Assembly (NCBI RefSeq): GCF_000738775.1
Contig: NZ_JPOC01000035.1
Coordinates: forward strand, 1 to 63,802
Reading direction: 5' to 3'
Source of the DNA: Prescottella defluvii
GTDB lineage: Bacteria; Actinomycetota; Actinomycetes; Mycobacteriales; Mycobacteriaceae
Length of the DNA: 63,802 nt
Made by a program: the position numbers and the translations under genes. The notes under the pieces were generated by a model that made no database searches, had not been told where the DNA came from, and worked only from the letters and a program-made list of their open reading frames with translations. The number at the start of each line of letters is the position of its first letter. Position 1 is the first letter of the stretch. Positions 1 through 8,981 of this stretch are shown here, in pieces.

Positions 1-380
1 TCGGCGACCACGCGTGCGAGTACATGACCGGGGGCCGGGTCGTGGTGCTCGGGCCGATCGGCCGGAACTTCGCCGCGGGCATGTCGGGCGGGATCGCCTT
101 CGTCCTGGATCCGGACCCGTCGAAGATCAACACGGCGATGGTGACGTTGCAGACACCGAACGGTGACGATCTGCAGTGGCTGCGGGTGGTGGTGGAACAG
201 CATCTGCGGTGGACGGGGTCCGCGGTGGCGGCGTCGGTGCTGGCCGATTGGCCGCGGCGGTCGGCACTGTTCACGAAGGTGATGCCCGTCGACTACCAGC
301 GGGTGCTCGAGGCGACCCGGATGGCACGGGCCGAAGGGTTGGACGTCGACACCGCGATCATGGAGGCGGCACGTGGCTGA
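1..380 (+). CDS. gltB: Glutamate synthase large subunit, C-terminal fragment
   Basis: Only the last ~126 residues lie in the window. The reading frame is open from base 3 and the start is upstream of the window. The visible part matches the end of the GltB GXGXG beta-helix domain (motif GDHACEYMTGGRVVVLG), followed by the short helical tail. GltB hydrolyses glutamine and uses the ammonia with 2-oxoglutarate to make glutamate (GOGAT, nitrogen assimilation, cytosol). The stop codon overlaps the GTG start of gltD by 8 bases, so the two subunits are translationally coupled. Partial because of the window edge, not because of mutation. Confidence 0.95.
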   Translation, partial: GDHACEYMTGGRVVVLGPIGRNFAAGMSGGIAFVLDPDPSKINTAMVTLQTPNGDDLQWLRVVVEQHLRWTGSAVAASVLADWPRRSALFTKVMPVDYQRVLEATRMARAEGLDVDTAIMEAARG

Positions 381-1878
381 TCCGCAGGGTTTCCTACACG
401 TCGGCAAGCAGGAGGCGCGCAAGCGCCCCGTGGAGGAACGGGTCCACGACTGGCGTGAAGTGTACGAGCCGCAGTCGGCCGAGGACCGTGCCCGGGAGGT
501 GTCCGAGCAGGCCCGGCGGTGCATGGACTGCGGCATCCCGTTCTGTCACTCCGGCAGCGCTGGATGTCCCCTGGGGAACCTGATTCCCGAATGGAACGAC
601 CTGGTGCGCCGCGGTCGGTGGGGCGCGGCGGCGGAACGGTTGCACGCGACCAACAACTTCCCGGAGTTCACGGGGCGGGTGTGCCCGGCACCGTGCGAGG
701 CCGCCTGCGTGCTCTCGCTCGCCGACACCCACACCACCGGCAGCGTCACGATCAAGCGGATCGAGCAGGCGATCGCCGATACCGCCTGGGAGAAGGGCGA
801 CGTGGGGCCGGTGCTGCCGGCGCTCGGCAGCGGACGGCACATCGCCGTCGTCGGCTCGGGACCTGCCGGACTTGCTGCGGCGCAACAACTCACCCGCGTC
901 GGACACGAGGTGACGGTGTACGAGCGCGACGACCGACTCGGGGGTCTGCTGCGGTACGGGATTCCCGAGTTCAAGCTCGAGAAGTCGGTGGTGGACCAGC
1001 GGCTGACCCAGATGCGAGTGGAGGGAACACATTTCGTCACCGAGGTCGAGGTGGGCATCGACCTGTCGGTGTCGGCGCTGCGCGAGAGATACGAGGCCGT
1101 CGTGCTCGCCACGGGGGCCCTGTACGCGCGGGACAACCGCGACGTCGTGGGCCGCGATCTGGACGGTGTGCACCTGGCGATGGAGTACCTCGTCGCCTCC
1201 AACCACGAGTGCGAGGGTGACGGTCCGACGCCGGTCACCGCGCGCGGCAAACACGTCGTGATCATCGGCGGCGGCGACACCGGAGCGGACTGCCTCGGAA
1301 CCGCGCACCGGCAGGGTGCGTCGTCCGTCACTCAACTGGACTACCACCCGGCCCTGCCCGCGGAACGGGACGAATCCGCCACTCCGTGGCCGGCCTGGCC
1401 GATGGTGCTGCGTACGTCCCCGGCGCATGCGGAGGGCGGCGTGCGCCGATACGAGGTTGCGGTCCAGCGCTTCCTCGGTGACGCCGACGGTCACGTGAGG
1501 TCGATGATCCTCGCGGAGGTTCGGCTGGGGCGTGACGATTCGGGCAGAAGGGTGATCGTGCCGGTCGGTGAGGAGATCGAACTGCCTTGCGACCTCGCGC
1601 TTTTCGCAATCGGATTCGAAGGGGTCGAACCGGGACCGTTGCTCGACGACCTGGAACTCGGGACCAATCGTCGAGGATCGCTCTCGTGCGGATCCGATTG
1701 GCAGACGGCGACTCCCGGCGTTTTCGTGTGTGGTGACGCACACCGTGGGGCATCCCTGGTCGTGTGGGCCATCGCGGAGGGGCGGTCCGCTGCACGCGGC
1801 GTCGACGTCTACCTGACCGGGAGTTCGGAACTGCCCGCCCCCGTCCATCCGACGGCACTCCCGCTGACCGTCGTCTGA
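373..1878 (+). CDS. gltD: Glutamate synthase small subunit (NADPH)
   Basis: 501 aa, usual length for GltD. It passes electrons from NADPH through FAD and Fe-S centres to GltB. The N-terminal ~150 residues carry the cysteine clusters for the 4Fe-4S centres (CMDCGIPFC near residue 50, then CPAPCEAAC). The FAD Rossmann motif VVGSGPAGLAAAQ is near residue 158 and the NADPH motif IIGGGDTGADC near 297. The GTG start is fixed by the family N-terminus (MADPQGFL) and by its 8-base overlap with the gltB stop. An antisense open frame of 484 codons is a high-GC shadow. The next gene, pyk, has its own promoter-like sequence. Confidence 0.97.
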   Translation: MADPQGFLHVGKQEARKRPVEERVHDWREVYEPQSAEDRAREVSEQARRCMDCGIPFCHSGSAGCPLGNLIPEWNDLVRRGRWGAAAERLHATNNFPEFTGRVCPAPCEAACVLSLADTHTTGSVTIKRIEQAIADTAWEKGDVGPVLPALGSGRHIAVVGSGPAGLAAAQQLTRVGHEVTVYERDDRLGGLLRYGIPEFKLEKSVVDQRLTQMRVEGTHFVTEVEVGIDLSVSALRERYEAVVLATGALYARDNRDVVGRDLDGVHLAMEYLVASNHECEGDGPTPVTARGKHVVIIGGGDTGADCLGTAHRQGASSVTQLDYHPALPAERDESATPWPAWPMVLRTSPAHAEGGVRRYEVAVQRFLGDADGHVRSMILAEVRLGRDDSGRRVIVPVGEEIELPCDLALFAIGFEGVEPGPLLDDLELGTNRRGSLSCGSDWQTATPGVFVCGDAHRGASLVVWAIAEGRSAARGVDVYLTGSSELPAPVHPTALPLTVV

Positions 1879-1950
1879 CGGTCATCGGGTCGTCACCGTA
1901 CGTTCCCCTGCCGAATAGAGTTCGTTCCTCACATTGACTAGGCTTTCCCC

Positions 1951-3369
1951 GTGACCCGACGTACGAAGATTGTCTGCACACTTGGCCCTGCGACTGCCTC
2001 TGGCGACCGTGTACGTGAGCTCGTCGAGAGCGGGATGGACGTAGCGCGGCTGAACTTCAGCCACGGTGATCACTCCGATCACGAGGACAACTATCGGCGG
2101 GTGCGTGCCGCATCCGAGGTGACGGGACGCGCGGTCGGCATTCTCGCCGACCTGCAGGGCCCCAAGATCCGTCTCGGCCGGTTCGTCGAGGGCAAGACGT
2201 ACTGGGAGACCGGCGAGCAGATCCGCATCACCGTCGAGGACTGCGAGGGCACGCACGACCGCGTCTCGACCACGTACAAGCAGCTCGCGCAGGACGCGCA
2301 GCCAGGGGACCGGTTACTCGTCGACGACGGCAAGGTCGGCCTGGTGGTCGAGGCCGTCGATGGCGACGATGTCGTGTGCCGGGTCACCGAGGGTGGTCCG
2401 GTCAGCAACAACAAGGGCGTGTCGCTGCCCGGCATGAACGTGTCGGTTCCGGCGATGTCCGAGAAGGACGTCGCCGATCTCGAGTTCGCGCTGTCGCTCG
2501 GTGTCGACTTCATCGCGCTGTCGTTCGTGCGGTCACCGGCGGACGTCGAACTGGTGCATGCCGTGATGGATCGTGTCGGTCGACGCGTCCCGGTCATCGC
2601 GAAGCTCGAGAAGCCCGAGGCGATCGAGAATCTCGAGGCCGTCGTGCTGGCATTCGACGCGGTCATGGTCGCCCGCGGCGACCTGGGCGTCGAACTTCCG
2701 CTCGAGCAGGTTCCGCTGGTGCAGAAGCGTGCCATCCAGATCGCCCGCGAGAACGCGAAGCCGGTGATCGTCGCGACGCAGATGCTCGAATCCATGATCG
2801 AGAACTCGCGGCCCACCCGCGCCGAGGCGTCGGACGTCGCGAACGCGGTGCTCGACGGCGCGGACGCAGTGATGCTCTCGGGTGAGACGTCGGTCGGCAA
2901 GTACGTGATGGAGACGGTGCAGACGATGGCCCGGATCCTCCAGGCCGTCGAGACCGATCCGGCGCGCGTTCCGCCGCTGACCCACGTGCCCCGCACCAAG
3001 CGCGGTGTCATCTCCTACGGTGCCCGCGACATCGGTGAGCGTCTCGATGCGAAGGCGCTGGTGGCGTTCACGCAGTCCGGTGACACGGTCCGACGGTTGG
3101 CGCGCCTGCACTCGCCGCTGCCGCTGCTGGCATTCACGCCGCTCGAGGCGGTGCGCCGCCAGCTGGCGCTGTCGTGGGGTACCGAGACGTTCATCGTCGA
3201 GGCGGTCGCGTCGACCGATCAGATGTTCACGCAGGTCGATCACGCGCTGCTCTCGCTCGGCCGCTACAACAAGGGTGACCTCGTGGTCATCGTCGCCGGC
3301 TCCCCGCCCGGCACAGTAGGCTCGACCAACCTGATCCACGTGCACCGGATCGGGGAGGAAGACCACTAG
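1951..3369 (+). CDS. pyk: Pyruvate kinase
   Basis: 472 aa, typical of actinobacterial pyruvate kinase. It converts phosphoenolpyruvate and ADP to pyruvate and ATP, the last step of glycolysis, in the cytosol. The start TRRTKIVCTLGPA is the conserved N-terminus. The active-site lysine region VIAKLEKPEAIEN is near residue 213, the MVARGDLGVEL loop near 239 and MLSGETSVGKY near 309. The GTG start has no clear ribosome site. A -10-like TAGGCT at 1939-1944 ends seven bases before the GTG, suggesting a leaderless transcript (inference). The gene is followed 15 bases later by tesB. Confidence 0.97.
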   Translation: MTRRTKIVCTLGPATASGDRVRELVESGMDVARLNFSHGDHSDHEDNYRRVRAASEVTGRAVGILADLQGPKIRLGRFVEGKTYWETGEQIRITVEDCEGTHDRVSTTYKQLAQDAQPGDRLLVDDGKVGLVVEAVDGDDVVCRVTEGGPVSNNKGVSLPGMNVSVPAMSEKDVADLEFALSLGVDFIALSFVRSPADVELVHAVMDRVGRRVPVIAKLEKPEAIENLEAVVLAFDAVMVARGDLGVELPLEQVPLVQKRAIQIARENAKPVIVATQMLESMIENSRPTRAEASDVANAVLDGADAVMLSGETSVGKYVMETVQTMARILQAVETDPARVPPLTHVPRTKRGVISYGARDIGERLDAKALVAFTQSGDTVRRLARLHSPLPLLAFTPLEAVRRQLALSWGTETFIVEAVASTDQMFTQVDHALLSLGRYNKGDLVVIVAGSPPGTVGSTNLIHVHRIGEEDH

Positions 3370-3384
3370 AAGGGGGCTACTCGG

Positions 3385-4281
3385 GTGACCGACGCGGGGA
3401 CAGGATTACGTCCGTCGAGATCGGCCGATCTGGAGACGCTGCTGGCGTTGCTGGATCTCGAGCAGATCGGCGAGGACACCTACCTCGGTCGGCACCCCGA
3501 GCAGGTCGGCAGCCGCACGTTCGGCGGCCAACTGGTGTCGCAGGCGTTGGTCGCGGCGGGACGGACGGTCGACGGCGACCGTCCGGTCCACGCGATCAAC
3601 GCCCACTTCATCCGCGGGGGCGACGTGAAGGCGCCGATCGAGTACCGCGTCGACCGTCATCGCGACGGGCGGGCGTTCGCGAACCGTCAGGTGACCGCGT
3701 ACCAGGACGGCAATGTCCTGTTCTCGATGTTCGCTGCGTTCCAGGACTGGGGCACGGGTCTCGAACACAGCGTCGACATCCCCGACGTGGCGGGGCCGGA
3801 CGCGTTGCCGTCGATCGGGGACCACCTCGTCGGGTACGAGGATCGGCTGCGGATGTTCGTCGACGCCCTCAAACCGATCGAGATGCGGTACGCCAACGAC
3901 CCCACGTGGGTGCTCCGGGACTCGGGCGAACGACTGACCCACAACCGGGTCTGGATGCGCACGGACGGCGCCCTGCCCGACGATTCCCGAGTACACACCG
4001 CGGCGCTGGCGTATTCGTCGGACACCACCGTGCTGGATTCGATCCTCACCACCCACGGCCTGTCGTGGGGGCTGGATCGCATCGTCGCCGCGACGGTCAA
4101 CCACTCGATCTGGTTCCATCGCCCCTTCCGGTTCGACGAGTGGGCGCTGTACTCCACCGAATCGCCGGTTGCGGCCGGTTCGCGTGGCCTCGCGACCGGT
4201 CGCTTCTTCACACACGACGGTCAGCTGATCGCAACTGTGGTGCAGGAAGGCGTCATTCGGCACTTTCCGGCCCGGCGGTGA
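3385..4281 (+). CDS. tesB: Acyl-CoA thioesterase II (TesB family)
   Basis: 298 aa, the usual double hot-dog length. It hydrolyses medium and long acyl-CoA to free fatty acid and CoA. The N-terminal hot-dog begins with the typical FGGQLVSQALVAAGRTV block (near residue 48) and HFIRGGD (near 74). The C-terminal hot-dog carries LAYSSDTTVLDS and SLDH-like NHSIWFHRPFRFDEW. The GTG start sits behind an AGAAGGGGG ribosome site and only 15 bases after pyk, so the two are probably one operon, the same order as M. tuberculosis pykA-tesB1. The physiological substrate cannot be read from sequence. Confidence 0.93.
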   Translation: MTDAGTGLRPSRSADLETLLALLDLEQIGEDTYLGRHPEQVGSRTFGGQLVSQALVAAGRTVDGDRPVHAINAHFIRGGDVKAPIEYRVDRHRDGRAFANRQVTAYQDGNVLFSMFAAFQDWGTGLEHSVDIPDVAGPDALPSIGDHLVGYEDRLRMFVDALKPIEMRYANDPTWVLRDSGERLTHNRVWMRTDGALPDDSRVHTAALAYSSDTTVLDSILTTHGLSWGLDRIVAATVNHSIWFHRPFRFDEWALYSTESPVAAGSRGLATGRFFTHDGQLIATVVQEGVIRHFPARR

Positions 4282-4375
4282 AGCCGGTTCGGTCATGAGT
4301 CTCCTCGGCGGTCACCGGGGCGGATAGAATTCTGGTTCGCGATTCACGGCATGCCATCCCTGATGGGGGAGCCTC

Positions 4376-6229
4376 ATGCGAAACGAACCGATCGACTGGA
4401 ACCACGAAGTCGTGGCCAGTGTGCTGTGGACCTCCCGGGCGTTCGTGCTGGCACTGGTGTGCTTCGTGGTGGTCGGCGCCCTGCTCGCCCGGCACACCCG
4501 ATGGGGTCGGCAGTTCTGGCGAATCACCGGACGCTACTTCTCGACGCGGGACAGCTGGCGCCCGTGGTCGCTGATCGTGGTGTTGCTGTTCCTGACGATC
4601 CTGGGCGTCCGGGTGATGGTGTTGCTGTCGTATCAGAGCAACGAGATGTACACCTCGCTGCAGTTGATCGCGCAGGGCATCCAGGCCGGTGACCCCGTCA
4701 TGCTCGACGACGCGAAATCGCTGTTCTGGCGGTCGATCGTGGTGTTCACGGTGCTCGCGACCGTGCACGTGGTGCGGACCCTGCTGGCCCAGTACGTGGC
4801 GCAGGCGCTCGAGATCCTGTGGCGCGGCTGGCTCACCGATCGGGTCACCACCGACTGGCTCGGCGGCCGGGCCTACTACCGCGGACGGTTCATCGACAAG
4901 TCGATCGACAACCCGGACCAGCGGATCGAGGCCGACATCACCGAGGTCGCCACCACGACGCAGAGCCTGTCGATGGGTCTGGTCAGTTCGGTGGTGACGG
5001 TGGTGTCCTTCACCGGGATCCTGTGGGACCTGTCCGGTCCGATGGAGATTCTCGGGATCGAGATACCCCGAGCCATGGTCGTGCTCGTCTACGCGTACAT
5101 CCTGACCGCCACCGTGATCGCGTTCTGGATCGGCCGCCCGCTGATCTCGCTGACCTTCCTGAAGGAAAGGTTGACCGCAAACTTCCGCTACGCCCTGGTG
5201 CGTCTGCGGGACAGCGCCGAGAACGTCGCCTTCTACCGCGGCGAGGGCGTCGAGAAACACGGACTACTCGGCAGGTTCGCCGGCGTGATCGCCAACGCGT
5301 GGCAGACCGTCTTCCGGACCCTGAAGTTCAACGGCTTCAACCTGGGCGTCAGTCAGGTCTCCGTCGTGTTCCCGATCGTCATCCAGGCACCCCGATTCTT
5401 CGCCGGCACCATCACCCTCGGCGACATCACCCAGAGCGCGCAGGCGTTCGGCCAGGTCTCGGACGCGCTGTCGTTCTTCCGTCAGTCGTACGACGTGTTC
5501 GCCGGGTACCGGGCCAGCCTGATCCGGCTCGACGGACTGCTCGACGCCGACGAGAAGTCCCGACAACTCCCGACTCTGCGCACCCAGCGACACGACGGTT
5601 CGGTGGACCTGGACCGGGTGTCGGTCCGCACACCCGACGGGCGAGTGCTGATCGACCGCCTCGACGTGCACCTCGAACCGGGCGAGGCGCTGCTGGTGAA
5701 GGGACCGTCGGGCAGCGGTAAGACGACACTGCTGCGTGCCCTCGCCGAGATGTGGCCGTTCGTCGACGGCCGGGTGCGCCGCCCCACCGGGCAGGGTGCG
5801 CTGTTCCTGTCCCAACTTCCCTACCTGCCGCTCGGGGATCTGCGCCGCGCCGTCGCGTATCCGGCAGCCCCCGACGACCTCACCGACACCCGGATCGTCG
5901 AGGCGCTGCAGTCGGTCCAACTCGGCAACCTCGCCGACCGCCTGGACGAGGAAGCGGACTGGGCGAAGATCCTGTCGCCCGGCGAGCAGCAGCGCATCGC
6001 CTTCGCCCGCATCCTGCTGATCTGCCCGCAGGTCGTCTTCCTCGACGAGGCGACGTCGGCGGTCGACGAGGGCCTCGAGTTCGCGCTCTACCACCTGATC
6101 CGTGAACGAGTGCCGGACTGCATGCTCGTGAGCGTCAGCCACCGCAGCACCGTCGACCAGCACCACACCCGGCAACTCGAACTGCTCGGCGACGGACCCT
6201 GGCGACTCTCGGCGGTGACGGTCAACTGA
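4376..6229 (+). CDS. ABC transporter, fused membrane and ATPase domains (SbmA/BacA/Rv1819c type)
   Basis: 617 aa. The N-terminal ~350 residues are an SbmA/BacA-like membrane domain with about six hydrophobic segments (first two near residues 17-37 and 61-82). The C-terminus is an ABC ATPase: Walker A GPSGSGKTT near 443, signature LSPGEQQR near 532, Walker B VVFLDEATS near 552, and a switch histidine in SVSHRS. Architecture and the EANVAFYRGE-like motif (here ENVAFYRGEG) match the Rv1819c/YddA family. The M. tuberculosis member imports cobalamin and hydrophilic compounds, but the substrate here is unknown. Preceded by a 94-base gap after tesB and followed by two palindromes and the convergent Rpf-like gene. 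Confidence 0.88.
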   Translation: MRNEPIDWNHEVVASVLWTSRAFVLALVCFVVVGALLARHTRWGRQFWRITGRYFSTRDSWRPWSLIVVLLFLTILGVRVMVLLSYQSNEMYTSLQLIAQGIQAGDPVMLDDAKSLFWRSIVVFTVLATVHVVRTLLAQYVAQALEILWRGWLTDRVTTDWLGGRAYYRGRFIDKSIDNPDQRIEADITEVATTTQSLSMGLVSSVVTVVSFTGILWDLSGPMEILGIEIPRAMVVLVYAYILTATVIAFWIGRPLISLTFLKERLTANFRYALVRLRDSAENVAFYRGEGVEKHGLLGRFAGVIANAWQTVFRTLKFNGFNLGVSQVSVVFPIVIQAPRFFAGTITLGDITQSAQAFGQVSDALSFFRQSYDVFAGYRASLIRLDGLLDADEKSRQLPTLRTQRHDGSVDLDRVSVRTPDGRVLIDRLDVHLEPGEALLVKGPSGSGKTTLLRALAEMWPFVDGRVRRPTGQGALFLSQLPYLPLGDLRRAVAYPAAPDDLTDTRIVEALQSVQLGNLADRLDEEADWAKILSPGEQQRIAFARILLICPQVVFLDEATSAVDEGLEFALYHLIRERVPDCMLVSVSHRSTVDQHHTRQLELLGDGPWRLSAVTVN

Positions 6230-6240
6230 CCCTGCCGAGC

Positions 6241-6285
6241 TGAAGGGACCCTTCACACGCTGAGAGCGCATGAAGGATCCCTTCG
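6241..6285. terminator. Tandem palindromes between convergent genes
   Basis: Two 15-bp near-perfect palindromes, TGAAGGGACCCTTCA (6241-6255) and TGAAGGATCCCTTCG (6271-6285), sit 15 bases apart between the stop codons of the ABC transporter (+) and the Rpf-like gene (-). The outer arms can also pair with each other to form one longer hairpin. They probably serve as a bidirectional terminator, although there is no strong T-run. They could also be copies of a dispersed intergenic palindrome. Confidence 0.55.
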
Positions 6286-6297
6286 CTCAGGGACGAA

Positions 6298-6795
<498 letters not shown>

Positions 6796-6929
6796 CTAGG
6801 TCGGATCGGGTGCGGCGTCACCCGTCGATTTTCCGGTACGGCCGTCCACGATGACGCTCGGCGCCCGGCGGTATCGGGAGGTAGGCGACCGGAACGGGCC
6901 CGATTCTCGGTTTGGACTACGGTGCAATT

Positions 6930-6945
6930 CGTGATCAGGGTCACC
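6930..6945. promoter_or_regulatory. CRP/GlxR-like site 1 upstream of rpf-like gene
   Basis: CGTGATCAGGGTCACC matches GTGA-N6-TCAC, the core of the CRP/GlxR consensus TGTGA-N6-TCACA. Its centre is 24 bp from a second copy. The only gene it can serve is the Rpf-like gene, whose start is ~300 bp away on the minus strand. CRP-family control of rpf genes is known in M. tuberculosis and C. glutamicum; binding here is inferred. Confidence 0.55.
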
Positions 6946-6953
6946 TGCAACGT

Positions 6954-6969
6954 GGTGATGGGGGTCACA
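6954..6969. promoter_or_regulatory. CRP/GlxR-like site 2 upstream of rpf-like gene
   Basis: GGTGATGGGGGTCACA again fits GTGA-N6-TCAC, with the full TCACA right half. It lies 24 bp, a little over two helical turns, from site 1, as expected for cooperative or tandem binding. The pairing of two such sites makes chance occurrence less likely. Confidence 0.55.
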
Positions 6970-7058
6970 TCTGGAGGTGCGTGAAGCGACCACACGGCCA
7001 GAAACCGTGCGCCCGTGGCGAACTGCGCAACTGTGAGGATCCCGCGTGATAGACCGTT

Positions 7059-7718
7059 TCACACGGTGCCGAGGCGGGCGGCGATCGCTGCTACAGGCAT
7101 CGGCACCACTCCGATCGACTGGGCGTCGGTGAGGTGATCGGGGGTGACCTGGGATGTTGCGTCGGAGGCGAGGATGGTCCGGTAGTCATGTGCGCTCGCA
7201 TCGAAGAGGGTGGCGCGCGGGCAGTTCGGGAAATTACAGCCGGCGACGACAACGGTGTCGACGTCGAGTCCGGACAGGTGCTCGTCCAGGCGGGCCCGGT
7301 GGAACGCGCTCCAGCGTGGTTTCCACATGGCGGTCTCGGACGGGCCGACCGCCTGGAACCCGCCCTCCACGAGGAGTCCAGGCTCGAGTGGCCCCGAGTC
7401 GGCCGGTAGGAGACCGGCGACCACCTGTGAGCCGGCGGTACCCGGCCGCGCCAGCGGTGCGCCGTCACGAGTGACGGCCGCCCGCCGCACGAGGTCGACG
7501 TCGTCGCCGGCGTAGATCCGAACGACGTGCACGATGGGGCGCCGGGCCCGGCGGTACGCGTCGATGAGGTAGACCAGGTTGGGGAGCAGCGCAGCGGTTC
7601 CGGGAACCGGGAGCGCCCCCTCGTCCATGAAGTCGTTCTGCATGTCGATGACCACGAGTGCGGACGAATCAAGATGTGGGCGAACGTGATCGTCGAGGGT
7701 GTCCGCCGTGTCCGTCAT
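7059..7718 (-). CDS. Isochorismatase-family cysteine hydrolase
   Basis: 219 aa from the ATG at 7718. The isochorismatase fold is shown by the catalytic triad motifs: Asp in VVIDMQNDFMDEG, Lys in WKPRWSAFH, and Cys in VVVAGCNFPNCPRATLFDA. The family hydrolyses isochorismate, nicotinamide, N-carbamoylsarcosine and similar small molecules; which one cannot be decided. An ATG at 7730 is also in frame, but the terminator of the upstream thiolase operon ends only 2 bases before it. A -10-like TATGTT overlaps that ATG and ends six bases before the ATG at 7718. This suggests a leaderless transcript starting at 7718 (inference). Confidence 0.85.
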   Translation of the reverse strand: MTDTADTLDDHVRPHLDSSALVVIDMQNDFMDEGALPVPGTAALLPNLVYLIDAYRRARRPIVHVVRIYAGDDVDLVRRAAVTRDGAPLARPGTAGSQVVAGLLPADSGPLEPGLLVEGGFQAVGPSETAMWKPRWSAFHRARLDEHLSGLDVDTVVVAGCNFPNCPRATLFDASAHDYRTILASDATSQVTPDHLTDAQSIGVVPMPVAAIAARLGTV

Positions 7719-7732
7719 GCCGTCGAACATAG

Positions 7733-7770
7733 CGAAGCGCCCCTCTCCCGGTGGGGAGAAGGGCGCTTCG
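7733..7770 (-). terminator. Intrinsic terminator of the DUF35-thiolase operon
   Basis: CGAAGCGCCC and GGGCGCTTCG arms with further pairing (CTCCC/GGGGAG) give a ~17-bp stem with a very short loop and one mismatch. It lies 17 bases after the thiolase stop and immediately upstream of the isochorismatase start, so it separates two co-directional minus-strand units. Confidence 0.75.
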
Positions 7771-7787
7771 ATGCCGCCGGGTATCGG

Positions 7788-8981
7788 TCAGGCGGAGACG
7801 ATCACCGAGGAGCCGTGGCCGAACAGGCCCTGGTTGGCGGTGATGCCGACGCGCGCACCCTCGACCTGGCGTCCCTCGGCCTGGCCGCGGAGCTGCCAGG
7901 TGAGCTCGCAGACCTGTGCGAGTGCCTGTGCCGGAACGGCTTCGCCGAAGCAGGCGAGACCACCGGACGGGTTGACCGGGATCCGGCCACCGATCGTGGT
8001 GTCACCGGCGCGCAGCAGGTGCTCGGCCTCGCCGCGCTTGCACAGTCCCAGGTCCTCGATCCAGTCGAGCTCGACGGACGTGGCGAGGTCGTAGACCTCC
8101 GCGACGTCGACGTCCTCGGGCGAGATGCCGGCCTCTTCGTAGGCCGCGTCGCCGATCGACTCCTTGAACGTGCGCTCGGGTGCGGGGACCGCGGACGCCG
8201 ACTCCGTCGAGAAGTTCGGCATGTCCATGATGGTCTGCGGGAACGTCGGTGTGACAGTCGAAATCGCCTTGATCCGAACGGGATCCACGATGCCCTTCTT
8301 GCGGGCGTATTCCATCGAGGTCAGGATGATGGCTGCGCCACCGTCCGACGTCGCGCAGATGTCGAGCAGGTGCAGCGGATCCGCGACCACGGGCGACGCG
8401 AGCACGTCGGCCGCCGAAACTTCCTTGCGGTAGCGCGCGTACGGGTTGTTGAGGCCGTGCTTGGCGTTCTTGACCTTGACCGCCGCGAAGTCCTCGACCG
8501 TCGCGCCGTACAGGTCGATACGACGACGCGCGTTGAGCGCGAAGTACGCCGGGTTCGTCATGCCCATCAGGCGGAAACGCAGCCAGTCCGGGTCGTCCCA
8601 GCGCTCACCGGCGACCGGAGCCAGGAAGCCCTTCGGAGTGGTGTCGGCGCCGACGACGAGCGCGACGTCGGACAGGCCGGCGAGGATGCGGGCCCGGGCG
8701 GTGTCGAGTGCCTGCGCACCCGTCGCGCACGCCGCGTACGACGTCGCGACACGGGCGCCGTTCCAGCCGAGCGCCTGTGCGAACGTCGCGCCGGCGACGT
8801 AGCCGCCGTAGCCGTTGCGGACCGTCTCGCCGCCGACGATCAGGTCGACGTCCTGCCAGTCGATGCCCGAATCGGCCAGTGCCGCACGGGCAGCGGCCAC
8901 GCCGTACTTGACGAAGGAGTGGCCCCACTTGCCCCACGCGTGCATGCCGACACCGAGGACGGCCACATCGTTCTTGCTCAT
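7788..8981 (-). CDS. Thiolase / lipid-transfer protein (SCP2-thiolase-like)
   Basis: 397 aa. It is of the SCP2-thiolase type that cleaves or forms 3-ketoacyl-CoA or catalyses retro-aldol steps in lipid and sterol side-chain metabolism. The nucleophilic cysteine is Cys85 in SYAACATGAQA. The C-terminus has NPSGGLACFGEAVPAQA in place of the classical GHPIGATG, so the usual thiolase histidine is absent, as in Ltp-type members. AEVYDLATSVE is the family block near 290. The start is set by a 4-base ATGA overlap with the DUF35 gene, an arrangement typical of ltp/DUF35 partners that form a complex. Orthologue by position and sequence of M. tuberculosis Rv1627c. Confidence 0.88.
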   Translation of the reverse strand: MSKNDVAVLGVGMHAWGKWGHSFVKYGVAAARAALADSGIDWQDVDLIVGGETVRNGYGGYVAGATFAQALGWNGARVATSYAACATGAQALDTARARILAGLSDVALVVGADTTPKGFLAPVAGERWDDPDWLRFRLMGMTNPAYFALNARRRIDLYGATVEDFAAVKVKNAKHGLNNPYARYRKEVSAADVLASPVVADPLHLLDICATSDGGAAIILTSMEYARKKGIVDPVRIKAISTVTPTFPQTIMDMPNFSTESASAVPAPERTFKESIGDAAYEEAGISPEDVDVAEVYDLATSVELDWIEDLGLCKRGEAEHLLRAGDTTIGGRIPVNPSGGLACFGEAVPAQALAQVCELTWQLRGQAEGRQVEGARVGITANQGLFGHGSSVIVSA

